5,903 nt of DNA from Desulfatibacillaceae bacterium (lineage in GTDB: Bacteria > Desulfobacterota > Desulfobacteria > Desulfobacterales > Desulfatibacillaceae), in assembly GCA_030018745.1 (NCBI GenBank), contig JASEHB010000172.1, forward strand, positions 1 to 5,903, read 5' to 3'. The notes under the pieces are model-generated. The model worked only from the letters and a program-made list of their open reading frames with translations, was not told where the DNA came from and searched no databases. Position 1 is the first letter of the stretch; each line of letters opens with the position of its first letter. Below are positions 1 through 5,883 of the stretch, piece after piece. A program made the position numbers and the translations under genes.

Positions 1-89
1 GGCGCACCTGACAAGGAAGTCGGAAGGACAGGGTCAGGAAGGGCCAGGCCTGTTTCCCTAACCGGTAATTAAAGGTAGGCAACAATAAG

Positions 90-566
90 ATGAAACCGTT
101 TTTTGTTATGACCCGTTCTTGCGGTTTTCCAGGTGTCCGAACTGCGGTGCTTGTCATGGTATTGATTCTGGCCTTCTGCGGCTGCTCAAAACAGACGGAT
201 TACGACAGCCTTATTGACCAGGGCCGGGCTGTTCTTGACCAGGAAGACCCGCAGACTGCAAAAAAAGCTGAAGACCTGTTTGACAGAGCCATACGCCAGG
301 AGCCGCAAAAGGCAGTTGGATATTACTGGCGGGGCATGGCCAATGGCCGCCTTTTCAAGTGGGCTGATGCGGCCAGCGACTTTTCCCTGGCAATAGAGCG
401 CGACCCGGCTCTTGCTGACGCCTATTATCGCCGCGCCCTGTGCCTCACAGTGCTTAATCAGGCAGATAAGACGAGCATTTTAAGGGACTTGAAAAAAACC
501 CTGGAGCTTGACCCGGAGCACACCCTGGCCCGCCGCCAGCTTGCCCTGATGCAAAGGGCAAGGTAA
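90..566 (+). CDS. Small TPR-repeat lipoprotein
   Basis: A 158-residue protein, probably anchored in the envelope by a lipid and acting as a protein-protein interaction scaffold; its partner is unknown. Seen: a basic N-terminus, a hydrophobic stretch at about residues 18-30, and a lipobox-like F-C-G-C ending at Cys32. The -3 position is Phe rather than the usual Leu/Val/Ile, so the lipobox is degenerate. Ser33 follows the Cys, which by the E. coli +2 rule would favour the outer membrane. TPR-like helix pairs occupy roughly 37-71, 75-108 and 109-143, with the typical A-x-D-F-x-A-I-E-x-D-P and A-Y-Y-R-R-A-L patterns. The start at 90 has only a weak GGTAGG upstream; Met7 or Met23 are alternatives, but Met23 would remove the basic N-region. 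It is followed 85 bp later by aat on the same strand. The TPR fold is well supported; the specific role is not recognisable. Confidence 0.85.
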   Translation: MKPFFVMTRSCGFPGVRTAVLVMVLILAFCGCSKQTDYDSLIDQGRAVLDQEDPQTAKKAEDLFDRAIRQEPQKAVGYYWRGMANGRLFKWADAASDFSLAIERDPALADAYYRRALCLTVLNQADKTSILRDLKKTLELDPEHTLARRQLALMQRAR

Positions 567-579
567 GGGCAGCCCTTAC
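563..579 (+). repeat. Perfect inverted repeat spanning a stop codon
   Basis: GTAAGGG (563-569) and CCCTTAC (573-579) form a perfect 7-bp stem with a 3-nt loop. The left arm includes the TAA stop of the TPR lipoprotein gene (564-566). No T-run follows on either strand, so it is not a canonical intrinsic terminator. It could act as an mRNA 3'-end stabiliser or be chance. Confidence 0.45.
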
Positions 580-592
580 AAACCCGGCATTC

Positions 593-635
593 AAAAAAAA
601 GCAGCGGAAAAACCTTCAAAAACCGTCATCCGCTG
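593..635 (-). terminator. Minus-strand intrinsic terminator-like hairpin
   Basis: CAGCGGA (602-608) pairs with TCCGCTG (629-635), a perfect 7-bp stem with a 20-nt loop. Read on the minus strand, the stem is followed after one base by eight T (the A-run at 593-600). This is the layout of a Rho-independent terminator for transcription moving right to left, but the loop is long and no minus-strand gene lies upstream of it. It may stop antisense transcription or be fortuitous. Confidence 0.35.
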
Positions 636-651
636 TCAGCAGCCCTAAACC

Positions 652-1398
652 ATGCCTGTTTTTGCGCTGGATGATAGAATTGTTTTTCCCAACCCCCGAC
701 AGGCCCGTGCAGACGGCCTGCTGGCCGTTGGGGGCGATTTGTCTCCGGAGCGTCTTGTACTGGCCTATTCCCTTGGTATTTTCCCCTGGTACAGCCAGGG
801 CGAGCCGATTTTGTGGTGGAGCCCAAACCCCAGGCTGGTTCTTTTTCCGGCAGAGCTTCACCTTTCCAGAAGCCTTAAACGAAAGATTGGAAAAGGAGCC
901 TTTGATTTCACCCTGGACAAAGCCTTTGGCCGGGTAATAAGAGCCTGCGCCAAACCACGGCCCGGCAGGGATGAGGGAACCTGGATAACCCAGGAGATGA
1001 CAAGTGCGTACGAAAAGCTTTTTGAGCTTGGTTTTGCCCACAGCGTGGAGGTCTGGCAGGGCAACAGCCTTGCAGGGGGGCTTTACGGACTGGGCATAGG
1101 CAGGTATTTTGCCGGAGAGTCCATGTTCTTCCGGGTGCCCGATGCTTCCAAGGCAGCACTTTGGGTGCTTTGCGAGTTCTGCCTGGAAAACGGCCTGGAA
1201 TTCATTGACTGCCAGGTAAAGACAGGGCATCTTGTAAGTCTTGGAGCGCGTCTTTTGCACAGGGACGACTATTTTGATCTGTTGCAAGGGGCTATCAAAG
1301 GGGCGCTCTCCCAACAGAGCCTCCCTCCCCGGCCCTGGAAACTTCCGGAAAAGGTGAAAACATCATGTCCGAGCACTGTATTTTCTGCGACATCCTAA
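652..1398 (+). CDS. aat: Leucyl/phenylalanyl-tRNA-protein transferase
   Basis: Transfers Leu or Phe from aminoacyl-tRNA to the N-terminal Arg or Lys of proteins in the cytoplasm, making a destabilising N-degron that ClpS delivers to ClpAP. The 248-residue length is close to the family norm (E. coli 234). Family motifs in order: G-L-L-A-V-G-G-D-L at 22-30, W-S-P-N-P-R at 56-61, G-T-W-I at 109-112, A-G-G-L-Y-G at 141-146, F-A-G-E-S-M-F at 153-159, F-I-D-C-Q at 184-188 and H-L-V-S-L-G-A at 193-199. Glu156, Asp186 and Gln188 match residues recalled as catalytic in the E. coli enzyme. The start is bounded by an in-frame TAA at 646-648, so ATG 652 is the first possible Met; no clear Shine-Dalgarno is visible. 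The last 20 or so residues are Pro/Lys/Ser-rich and overlap the next gene. No clpS or clpA lies in this window, although aat is often near them. Confidence 0.96.
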   Translation: MPVFALDDRIVFPNPRQARADGLLAVGGDLSPERLVLAYSLGIFPWYSQGEPILWWSPNPRLVLFPAELHLSRSLKRKIGKGAFDFTLDKAFGRVIRACAKPRPGRDEGTWITQEMTSAYEKLFELGFAHSVEVWQGNSLAGGLYGLGIGRYFAGESMFFRVPDASKAALWVLCEFCLENGLEFIDCQVKTGHLVSLGARLLHRDDYFDLLQGAIKGALSQQSLPPRPWKLPEKVKTSCPSTVFSATS

Positions 1399-1697
1399 AC
1401 AAAAAGGCCCCTGCCGACATTGTTTACGAGGATGATTTGGTCATTGTCTTCAAAGACATACGCCCCCAAGCTCCGGTGCATCTTCTTGTGGTGCCCAGAA
1501 AGCACATCCGCAGCATAAACGAGCTTGAGGAGGATGACCTCTCCCTGGTGGGCCACATGATTTTTGTGGGCAAGGAAATGGCAAGGCAAAACAACACCAA
1601 TAAAAGCGGCTACAATCTTTTGTTCAATGTGGAGCGCGGTGGCGGCCAGGTAATCTTTCATCTGCACCTGCATCTTATTGGCGGCTATAAGCGCTAA
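1365..1697 (+). CDS. HIT-family (histidine triad) nucleotide hydrolase
   Basis: A 110-residue protein of the HINT/PKCI branch of the histidine-triad superfamily. These are homodimeric cytoplasmic hydrolases acting on purine nucleoside phosphoramidates and acyl-adenylates. Seen: C-I-F-C at 5-8 (a CxxC often used for zinc in HIT proteins), D-I-R-P-Q-A-P-V-H-L-L-V-V-P at 31-44, K-H-I at 46-48, N-V-E-R-G-G-G-Q at 89-95 and the triad H99-L-H101-L-H103, where H101 corresponds to the nucleophile of the family. The protein stops at G-G-Y-K-R just after the triad and lacks the W-P-P-G tail usual in HinT. The tail takes part in substrate selection in characterised members, so specificity may differ. 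The gene starts inside the end of aat (34-nt overlap), with AAAAGGTG upstream as a possible ribosome site; expression is probably coupled to aat. Family assignment is firm, substrate unknown. Confidence 0.93.
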   Translation: MSEHCIFCDILNKKAPADIVYEDDLVIVFKDIRPQAPVHLLVVPRKHIRSINELEEDDLSLVGHMIFVGKEMARQNNTNKSGYNLLFNVERGGGQVIFHLHLHLIGGYKR

Positions 1698-1738
1698 AAG
1701 GGCCTTTGTCCAATAACATTGACGGGAATTAAAAGCCC

Positions 1739-3061
1739 ATGAAGAAAATCTTTGCTGCATTTCTGACGCTCTTTATTTTGGGGTCTGCTCCGGCTTTTGC
1801 CAGGGTGGACATAGCCACCCTGCCCAGGCCCGATGGCGTGGAGCTTATAATTTACAACGGGGCAGACCTTACCCTGGTGCGGGAAACGCGGGAGATTGTG
1901 CTGGAAAAGGGGGCAAACACCCTGCGTTTTTCCTGGGCCGGAACCCTCATTGACCCCACAAGCCTGGAATTGAGGCCCCTTGCAATGGGGGATAAGATAT
2001 GGGTGCAAAGCCTTGAATATCCCCCGAATTTAAAGGACATGGGCCTTTGGCGCATTGAAAGCCAGGTGCAGGGGCCTGTGGCCTTCGAGGTTTCCTATTT
2101 CACAAGCGGGCTTTCCTGGCGGGCTTTTTACGAGGCAACCCTGGCCCAAAATGAAAAAACCATGAGCCTTGATGGCTTTGTGCGGGTGGAAAACCGCTCC
2201 GGCGCAGATTTTGTTGACGCAAAGGTGCGCCTTGTGGTGGGCCGGATAAACCTTCTGGACCGTATTGCAGACCTTGCCAGGCGCAGCTCGCCCTATGGAA
2301 GGCCGGATGCGCCTGTTGCACCCGCCCCTGCCGGGCTGGCGGAGCGCCGGGAAATGATGATGATGGCAAAAAGCGCCATGGACGCGGAGTATGCGCCGCC
2401 AGCCATTGAAGTTCAGGGCTTCAGCGAGTATTTTCTTTATACAATTGAGGGAAAACATAACCTGCAAAACAACTGGGGCCAAAGGCTGTCTGTCTTTTCT
2501 GCCCCTGCCGCGCCCGTTGTCAACGACTACCAGCACGATGATGAGCGCCTTGGCGCAGCGCCGATGCGCTTTTTGAGCTTTATCAACGACAAGGCCCACA
2601 GCCTGGGGCAAAACCCGCTGCCCGAAGGCGAGCTGCGCCTTTTTGGGGTAAGGGATGAATTGGGCCGCTTGAGCTTTTTGGCCCGTTCAAAGCTTTCCTA
2701 CAGCCCTGTGGGCGGCAAGGTAAGGCTTTTGATTGGCCCTGCTCAAGATGTGCTGGTGGAAGTGAGCCTCATGGATTTTTCATCGGACAATTACAGCTTC
2801 AACAAGGAGGGCGATATTTCCGGCTGGAGCGAAACAAAGCGCTACGAGGCCCGCATACAAAACACGCGGCCCCTGCCCGTTAGCGTTGAAGTGATCCGCA
2901 GGATTCAAGGCGAAGCCTGGAGTATAAAAGATGCCCAGAAAAGCCCGGTTCACCAAATAGTGGACAAAAATACGGTCCGCTATATACTGAATCTGGCTGC
3001 AAACCAGGCTCTTACTTTTGGCTACACCCTTTCCACCCGCCACGGAGAGCAGGTTGATTAA
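1739..3061 (+). CDS. Secreted DUF4139 domain-containing protein
   Basis: A 440-residue exported protein of unknown biochemical function. A Sec signal peptide is clear: K2-K3, a hydrophobic core at 4-16, and cleavage probably after A-F-A at residue 21. The rest resembles the DUF4139 family (related to eukaryotic 'mucoidy inhibitor A'-like proteins). Visible family traits are V-E-L-I-I-Y-N-G-A-D-L-T-L-V-R at about 34-48, S-Y-F-T-S-G-L-S-W-R-A-F-Y at 119-131, the V-E-N-R-S-G-A-D-F segment at 150-158, F-S-E-Y-F-L-Y-T-I-E-G at 228-238, and a beta-rich C-terminus ending in a L-T-F-G-Y-T-L segment. No N-terminal DUF4140 coiled-coil is obvious. Between the conserved parts, residues 182-222 form a Pro/Ala-rich linker with four Met in a row (206-209). 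No membrane anchor is seen, so it is probably periplasmic. It starts 41 bp after the HIT gene with a weak GGGAAT as ribosome site, probably in the same transcript. Confidence 0.85.
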   Translation: MKKIFAAFLTLFILGSAPAFARVDIATLPRPDGVELIIYNGADLTLVRETREIVLEKGANTLRFSWAGTLIDPTSLELRPLAMGDKIWVQSLEYPPNLKDMGLWRIESQVQGPVAFEVSYFTSGLSWRAFYEATLAQNEKTMSLDGFVRVENRSGADFVDAKVRLVVGRINLLDRIADLARRSSPYGRPDAPVAPAPAGLAERREMMMMAKSAMDAEYAPPAIEVQGFSEYFLYTIEGKHNLQNNWGQRLSVFSAPAAPVVNDYQHDDERLGAAPMRFLSFINDKAHSLGQNPLPEGELRLFGVRDELGRLSFLARSKLSYSPVGGKVRLLIGPAQDVLVEVSLMDFSSDNYSFNKEGDISGWSETKRYEARIQNTRPLPVSVEVIRRIQGEAWSIKDAQKSPVHQIVDKNTVRYILNLAANQALTFGYTLSTRHGEQVD

Positions 3062-3078
3062 AAAGCGAAATTTGCTTT
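3062..3078 (+). repeat. Weak hairpin just after the DUF4139 stop codon
   Basis: AAAGC (3062-3066) and GCTTT (3074-3078) are inverted repeats, extendable by one G-T and two A-T pairs to an eight-pair stem around base 3070. It is AT-rich and has no T-run after it, so termination here would be weak at best. It sits at the start of the 104-bp gap before the flavodoxin gene, the longest non-coding stretch in the window. I see no convincing promoter in that gap. Confidence 0.3.
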
Positions 3079-3165
3079 GACGGCTTATTTTGGCAGGGGG
3101 AATTTTTTGCCGGAATGTCCCATCTTAATGGCAGGTTTAACATTTTATTATAAGGGAACAGCGCC

Positions 3166-3606
3166 ATGTCAAAAGCCCTTGTTGTTTACGCCACTCGCAC
3201 GGGAGATACTGCGCGCATGGCGCAGCTCATTGCAGAGGGAATCCGTTTTTCGGGTGCAGAAGCCTCTGTCCTTTCTGTAAAGGACATACAAAAGCCCGAG
3301 GACCTTGCTGGTTACGATGCCTTTGTTTTCGGGTCCCCCACCTACCACGGCCAGATGCTTCCTGCCATGGGGACTTTCCTTTTCCTGGCGGAATCCGCCG
3401 GGCTTTCCGGCAAGGTTGGAGGGGCTTTCGGCGCTTATGGATGGAGCGGCGAAGCGCCGGAGCGCATATTCAACACCATGAAAAATGTTTTTGGCATGAA
3501 CATGGTTGGCGACTGCCTTCGCCTTAAAAACGCCGAGCTTGGCGGCGGTGTGAAGATGGCCCAGGACTATGGTCGGCAGGTGGGCAAAAAAGCACTGGGG
3601 GGATGA
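3166..3606 (+). CDS. Flavodoxin, related to the flavodoxin module of flavo-diiron proteins
   Basis: A 146-residue single-domain flavodoxin, expected to bind FMN non-covalently and carry electrons in the cytoplasm. Seen: a first beta-strand A-L-V-V-Y-A followed by the phosphate-binding loop T10-R-T-G-D-T15, the first isoalloxazine loop G-S-P-T-Y-H-G at 56-62, and the second flavin loop F-G-A-Y-G-W-S-G-E-A at 88-97. The Y-G-W-S-G-E-A signature is typical of the flavodoxin domain of flavo-diiron proteins (FprA/Rbo-type) and related stand-alone flavodoxins, more than of electron-transfer flavodoxins such as FldA. The length fits a complete domain. The start has AAGGGA at 3152-3157, 8 nt upstream. 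Its TGA overlaps the ATG of the next gene (ATGA, 3603-3606), so it is probably translationally coupled with the MBL-fold hydrolase, which may be its functional partner. The fold is certain; the redox partner is inference. Confidence 0.92.
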   Translation: MSKALVVYATRTGDTARMAQLIAEGIRFSGAEASVLSVKDIQKPEDLAGYDAFVFGSPTYHGQMLPAMGTFLFLAESAGLSGKVGGAFGAYGWSGEAPERIFNTMKNVFGMNMVGDCLRLKNAELGGGVKMAQDYGRQVGKKALGG

Positions 3607-4550
3607 TGTCCAAAATACCTTTTTCAAGGGGGGTGCATGAAGTTGCGCCGGGTGTGTGGGCCTTTTTGCAGCCAAACGGCTCCTGGGGCCTGAACAACGC
3701 CGGGTGCATTGTAAGCGAGGGTGAAACCCTGTTTATTGACACCCTGTTTGACAAGGTTTTTACAAGGGCCATGCTGGATGAATACAGGGCGCACATACCA
3801 GGGCTGAATCTGCACGGGGACCTGGTGGTCACCCACGCCAATGGCGACCATCATTTTGGCAGCGAGCTTTTTTCGGGCCGGATGATCGCCACAAAGGCCT
3901 TTGCCAGGGAAATGGAAGAAATACCGCCCTCCTTTCTGGCAGACCTGATGGACATGGCCCCGGAGCTTGGGGGCATGGGGGCATATTTTCAGAAGGCTTT
4001 CGGCGCCTTTCTTTTCCGGGGCCTTTCTCCCAGAAAGCCGGATTTGCTGTTTGAAGATGAATTGAGCATCCAGGTGGGCAGCTTGACGGCTGTGTGCAAG
4101 GATATGGGGCCTGCCCACACCAAGAGCGACTGCATTGTCCATGTTCCTGAAGCCGGGGTTATCTTTGCCTCGGATCTGCTCTTTATAGGCTCCACACCTA
4201 TTTTGTGGGAAGGCCCGGTGGAAAATTGGATTGACGCCTGCGAGAAGCTTCTGGAAATGGATGCCAATATCTATGTGCCGGGCCACGGCCCGGTGAGCAA
4301 CAAAAAAGGCGTAATGCTTGTGCGGGATTATTGGGTGAGCTTAAGCGGCGAGGCAAAAAAGCATTTTGATGCAGGGCTTCCTGCAAGAAGGGCTGCCAGG
4401 GAGCTTTTGGGTTTTCCTTATGCGGACTGGGTTGACCCTGAAAGGGTTGTAATAAATGTTCACAGCCTTTACCGGCAATGGGATTCCTCTTTGCCCAAAA
4501 CGGATGTGGCGGAGCTTTTTGATCAGATGTCGCGGCTGACAACCCCCTGA
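3603..4550 (+). CDS. MBL-fold metallo-hydrolase with HxNxDH motif
   Basis: A 315-residue cytoplasmic metallo-beta-lactamase-fold protein without signal peptide. Metal-binding motifs in order: T-H78-A-N80-G-D82-H83-H84, A-H172-T, A-S-D191-L-L, and P-G-H228-G-P. The second position of the canonical HxHxDH is Asn here, so one first-site metal ligand is replaced; the other five ligand positions are kept. Asn also separates it from flavo-diiron proteins, which have Glu there. The layout T-H-x-N-G-D-H-x-x-G and the V-P-G-H-G-P-V segment followed by a V-R-D-Y helix resemble the SoxH / 'quinoprotein relay' type of MBL hydrolase. Substrate unknown. Residues 104-150 form a helical insert between motifs, and the C-terminal 70 residues (about 245-315) are a helical extension. 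ATG 3603 overlaps the flavodoxin stop, and a second ATG follows at 3606; the G-run just before is too close to be a good ribosome site, so coupling to the upstream gene is likely. Confidence 0.88.
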   Translation: MMSKIPFSRGVHEVAPGVWAFLQPNGSWGLNNAGCIVSEGETLFIDTLFDKVFTRAMLDEYRAHIPGLNLHGDLVVTHANGDHHFGSELFSGRMIATKAFAREMEEIPPSFLADLMDMAPELGGMGAYFQKAFGAFLFRGLSPRKPDLLFEDELSIQVGSLTAVCKDMGPAHTKSDCIVHVPEAGVIFASDLLFIGSTPILWEGPVENWIDACEKLLEMDANIYVPGHGPVSNKKGVMLVRDYWVSLSGEAKKHFDAGLPARRAARELLGFPYADWVDPERVVINVHSLYRQWDSSLPKTDVAELFDQMSRLTTP

Positions 4551-4564
4551 CGGACCTAAAGCCC

Positions 4565-5074
4565 TTATCTGGGGGCCAGCTCCCTTGCCCTTGTGAAGTC
4601 CTCCAGGGCTTTTTCGGATTCCCCAAGGTTTTTCCAGCACAGGCCCCGTGAATAATAGGCTTGGCCCAGATCAGGTTTCTGGAGAACAACCCCGTCAAAA
4701 TCTGCAATGGCGCGGCGGTACTGCTGGCGGTCAAAAAGGAAAAGACCCCTGGCCATAAGGTGCTGCCAGTTGTCCGCCCCGCCATACTCCACGGCCTTGT
4801 TAAAATTCTCCTCGGCCCTGTCCCATTCCTTTAAATCCGCATAAAGCAGGCCACGGTTGTGATAGGCCACGGCCAGATTGGCGGGGTTGTGCAGGTTGGA
4901 GCGGATATAATTGTCGTAATGCAGAAGGGCTGCCTCGAACTGCCCGCGTTGCTGGGCGTCCAAGGCCTGATCCAGGCTCCACTGGGAGCCGGTTCTGGGC
5001 GACACAATTCCCTGGGCGCAGCCTGCTGCCATAAGCATTGCCACGCAAATAAAAACGCCCAAAAAGCCTTTCAT
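4565..5074 (-). CDS. TPR-repeat lipoprotein
   Basis: A 169-residue lipoprotein of unknown specific role, probably an envelope scaffold. The ORF is open to an ATG at 5152, but the start at 5074 is preferred because AAGGAGA (5083-5089) lies 8 nt upstream and the protein then begins with a textbook signal: M-K, hydrophobic 4-15, lipobox A-A-G-C with the lipidated Cys at 19. Ala20 at +2 favours outer membrane sorting by the E. coli rule. Four TPR units follow at roughly 32-65, 68-101, 103-135 and 136-168, with patterns such as A-Y-H-N-R-G-L-L-Y-A-D, A-E-E-N-F-N-K-A-V-E and A-Y-Y-S-R-G-L-C-W-K-N-L. The protein ends right after the last repeat. It converges on the MBL gene with 14 bp between stops and lies 84 bp downstream of the barrel protein gene on the same strand. 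It resembles the TPR lipoprotein at 90-566 in design; whether they are true paralogues I cannot tell. Confidence 0.88.
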   Translation of the reverse strand: MKGFLGVFICVAMLMAAGCAQGIVSPRTGSQWSLDQALDAQQRGQFEAALLHYDNYIRSNLHNPANLAVAYHNRGLLYADLKEWDRAEENFNKAVEYGGADNWQHLMARGLFLFDRQQYRRAIADFDGVVLQKPDLGQAYYSRGLCWKNLGESEKALEDFTRARELAPR

Positions 5075-5082
5075 GTGCCCAG

Positions 5083-5089
5083 TCTCCTT
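5083..5089 (-). promoter_or_regulatory. Strong Shine-Dalgarno deciding the lipoprotein start
   Basis: AAGGAGA on the minus strand, 8 nt before the ATG at 5074. It decides against the longer reading starting at 5152, whose first 26 residues look like translated untranslated region. Confidence 0.85.
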
Positions 5090-5139
5090 ATTGTTCCAAT
5101 GGTGTAGCCAGAATGTTGCCGAACAAATTCTGTAAAGGC

Positions 5140-5156
5140 AAAAAAGCGGCAAGCCG
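5140..5156 (-). terminator. Possible weak terminator after the barrel gene
   Basis: On the minus strand, shortly after the TAG of the barrel protein gene, CGGC-TT-GCCG (5156-5147) is followed by C and then six T (5145-5140). The 4-bp stem has only a 2-nt loop, so at most three pairs with a 4-nt loop can form. It may be a leaky stop letting some transcription run into the TPR lipoprotein gene, or just composition. Confidence 0.25.
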
Positions 5157-5158
5157 GG

Positions 5159-5827
5159 CTAAAAATGGTACGCGGTATTGCCGGTAAAAAGGAAGTAGCC
5201 GATCTCCTCAAGATTCTGAAGGCCCTGGGTGTAACTTGCCTCAAGTCCCAGCGAAATACTTTTTGTAAGGAAAAAATCCGCTCCGCCGCCGCCCTTTAAG
5301 CAGATTTGCGTCTGGTGGTTGGAAAAACCAAATTTCTGTCCAAAGCGGGTGTAGTCCGCCTTTATCACAGCCTGCATAAGGCCGCCGCCCACAAAGAGAT
5401 AGGGCCTGAAACGCCACCAATCTCCGATGGGTGGGGCAAGCCTGCCTGCTGCGGTCAGCGTCATGACCTCTGCTGTTATTTCACCAACATTGCGGCCACC
5501 CTTGAAAATATAGCTGCCTTCCCAAGGAAAGCCGTTTATCCAGTCAAATGCAACCTCTCCGGCAAAAATTCCGGTGAATTTGTACCCCGCCCGCAGATTT
5601 ATGCCCCAGGAATTATCAAAATCCACCTTCTGGCCAAGGGGCCTTATCTCCTGGGTAAGCTCTTCAACTTCCGTGTTATCAAGGGCAAAGGAAGCGCCTA
5701 TGCCGATGAAAAAGGGCTTTTCAACCGTTTCCGGGCCGTATGCCGTGCCATATTTTTCATCTGCAAAGCCTTGGGGCGCAAGGCAGAAAAAGGCAAGGGC
5801 AAAAAAGGCGATAAAGCGGCGGGTCAT
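5159..5827 (-). CDS. Small beta-barrel outer membrane protein
   Basis: A 222-residue outer membrane protein of the OmpA-like/OmpW-like small-barrel class. The start at 5827 is chosen over the ATG at 5899 because CAGGAG (5835-5840) lies 7 nt upstream and gives a normal Sec signal peptide: R3-R4, hydrophobic 5-17, cleavage probably after G-F-A at residue 22. The mature part shows alternating amphipathic strands rich in Gly and aromatics, for example P-F-F-I-G-I-G-A-S-F at 38-47, W-G-I-N-L-R-A-G-Y-K-F at 74-84, F-R-P-Y-L-F-V-G-G-G-L at 140-150, G-G-A-D-F-F-L at 181-187 and I-S-L-G-L-E-A-S-Y at 191-199. It ends in Y-H-F, and a C-terminal Phe is the usual signal for the BAM insertion machinery. 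About eight strands fit the length. No OmpA peptidoglycan-binding domain is present. Function is unknown: a porin-like pore, structural barrel or lipid/ligand protein are all possible. Confidence 0.87.
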   Translation of the reverse strand: MTRRFIAFFALAFFCLAPQGFADEKYGTAYGPETVEKPFFIGIGASFALDNTEVEELTQEIRPLGQKVDFDNSWGINLRAGYKFTGIFAGEVAFDWINGFPWEGSYIFKGGRNVGEITAEVMTLTAAGRLAPPIGDWWRFRPYLFVGGGLMQAVIKADYTRFGQKFGFSNHQTQICLKGGGGADFFLTKSISLGLEASYTQGLQNLEEIGYFLFTGNTAYHF

Positions 5828-5834
5828 GGCGCAG

Positions 5835-5840
5835 CTCCTG
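5835..5840 (-). promoter_or_regulatory. Shine-Dalgarno deciding the barrel protein start
   Basis: CAGGAG on the minus strand, 7 nt before the ATG at 5827. It supports this start against the upstream in-frame ATG at 5899, which would add 24 residues in front of the signal peptide. Confidence 0.8.
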
Positions 5841-5883
5841 TCTGATTGTGGAAGGTGGCAAACTATTTTGTTAAAAAGCCTAA

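Noticed and set aside
1..72. Possible C-terminal end of an upstream gene (frame 1 is open to a TAA at 70-72; frame 2 to a TAA at 58-60)
   Set aside because: The two short tails have no recognisable sequence and either frame could be open by chance; the region is purine-rich and may be plain intergenic DNA.
616..1314. A 232-residue minus-strand open frame across aat
   Set aside because: It lies opposite a gene with full family motifs, has a low-complexity Lys/Pro/Gly-rich translation with no recognisable domain, and has no ribosome site. It is a shadow of codon bias.
2030..2611. A 193-residue minus-strand open frame across the DUF4139 gene
   Set aside because: Its translation is His/Arg/Gly-rich without a domain and it mirrors a gene with clear family segments.
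3146..3151. A -10-like TATTAT just upstream of the flavodoxin gene
   Set aside because: It lies only 15 bp before the ATG, so transcription would start inside the ribosome site, and no -35 at 16-18 bp spacing is convincing.
3624..4286. A 220-residue minus-strand open frame across the MBL gene
   Set aside because: It is antisense to all the metal-binding motifs and its translation shows no family pattern.
3166..4550. Calling the flavodoxin and MBL genes a true two-component flavo-diiron NO/O2 reductase
   Set aside because: The MBL lacks the Glu of the diiron HxExDH motif and its other features fit a SoxH-like hydrolase better.
4543..4575. CCCCC/GGGGG pairing across the convergent gene ends as a bidirectional terminator
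   Set aside because: Only 5 bp with a loop of more than 20 nt, mostly within coding sequence, and no T-run on either side.
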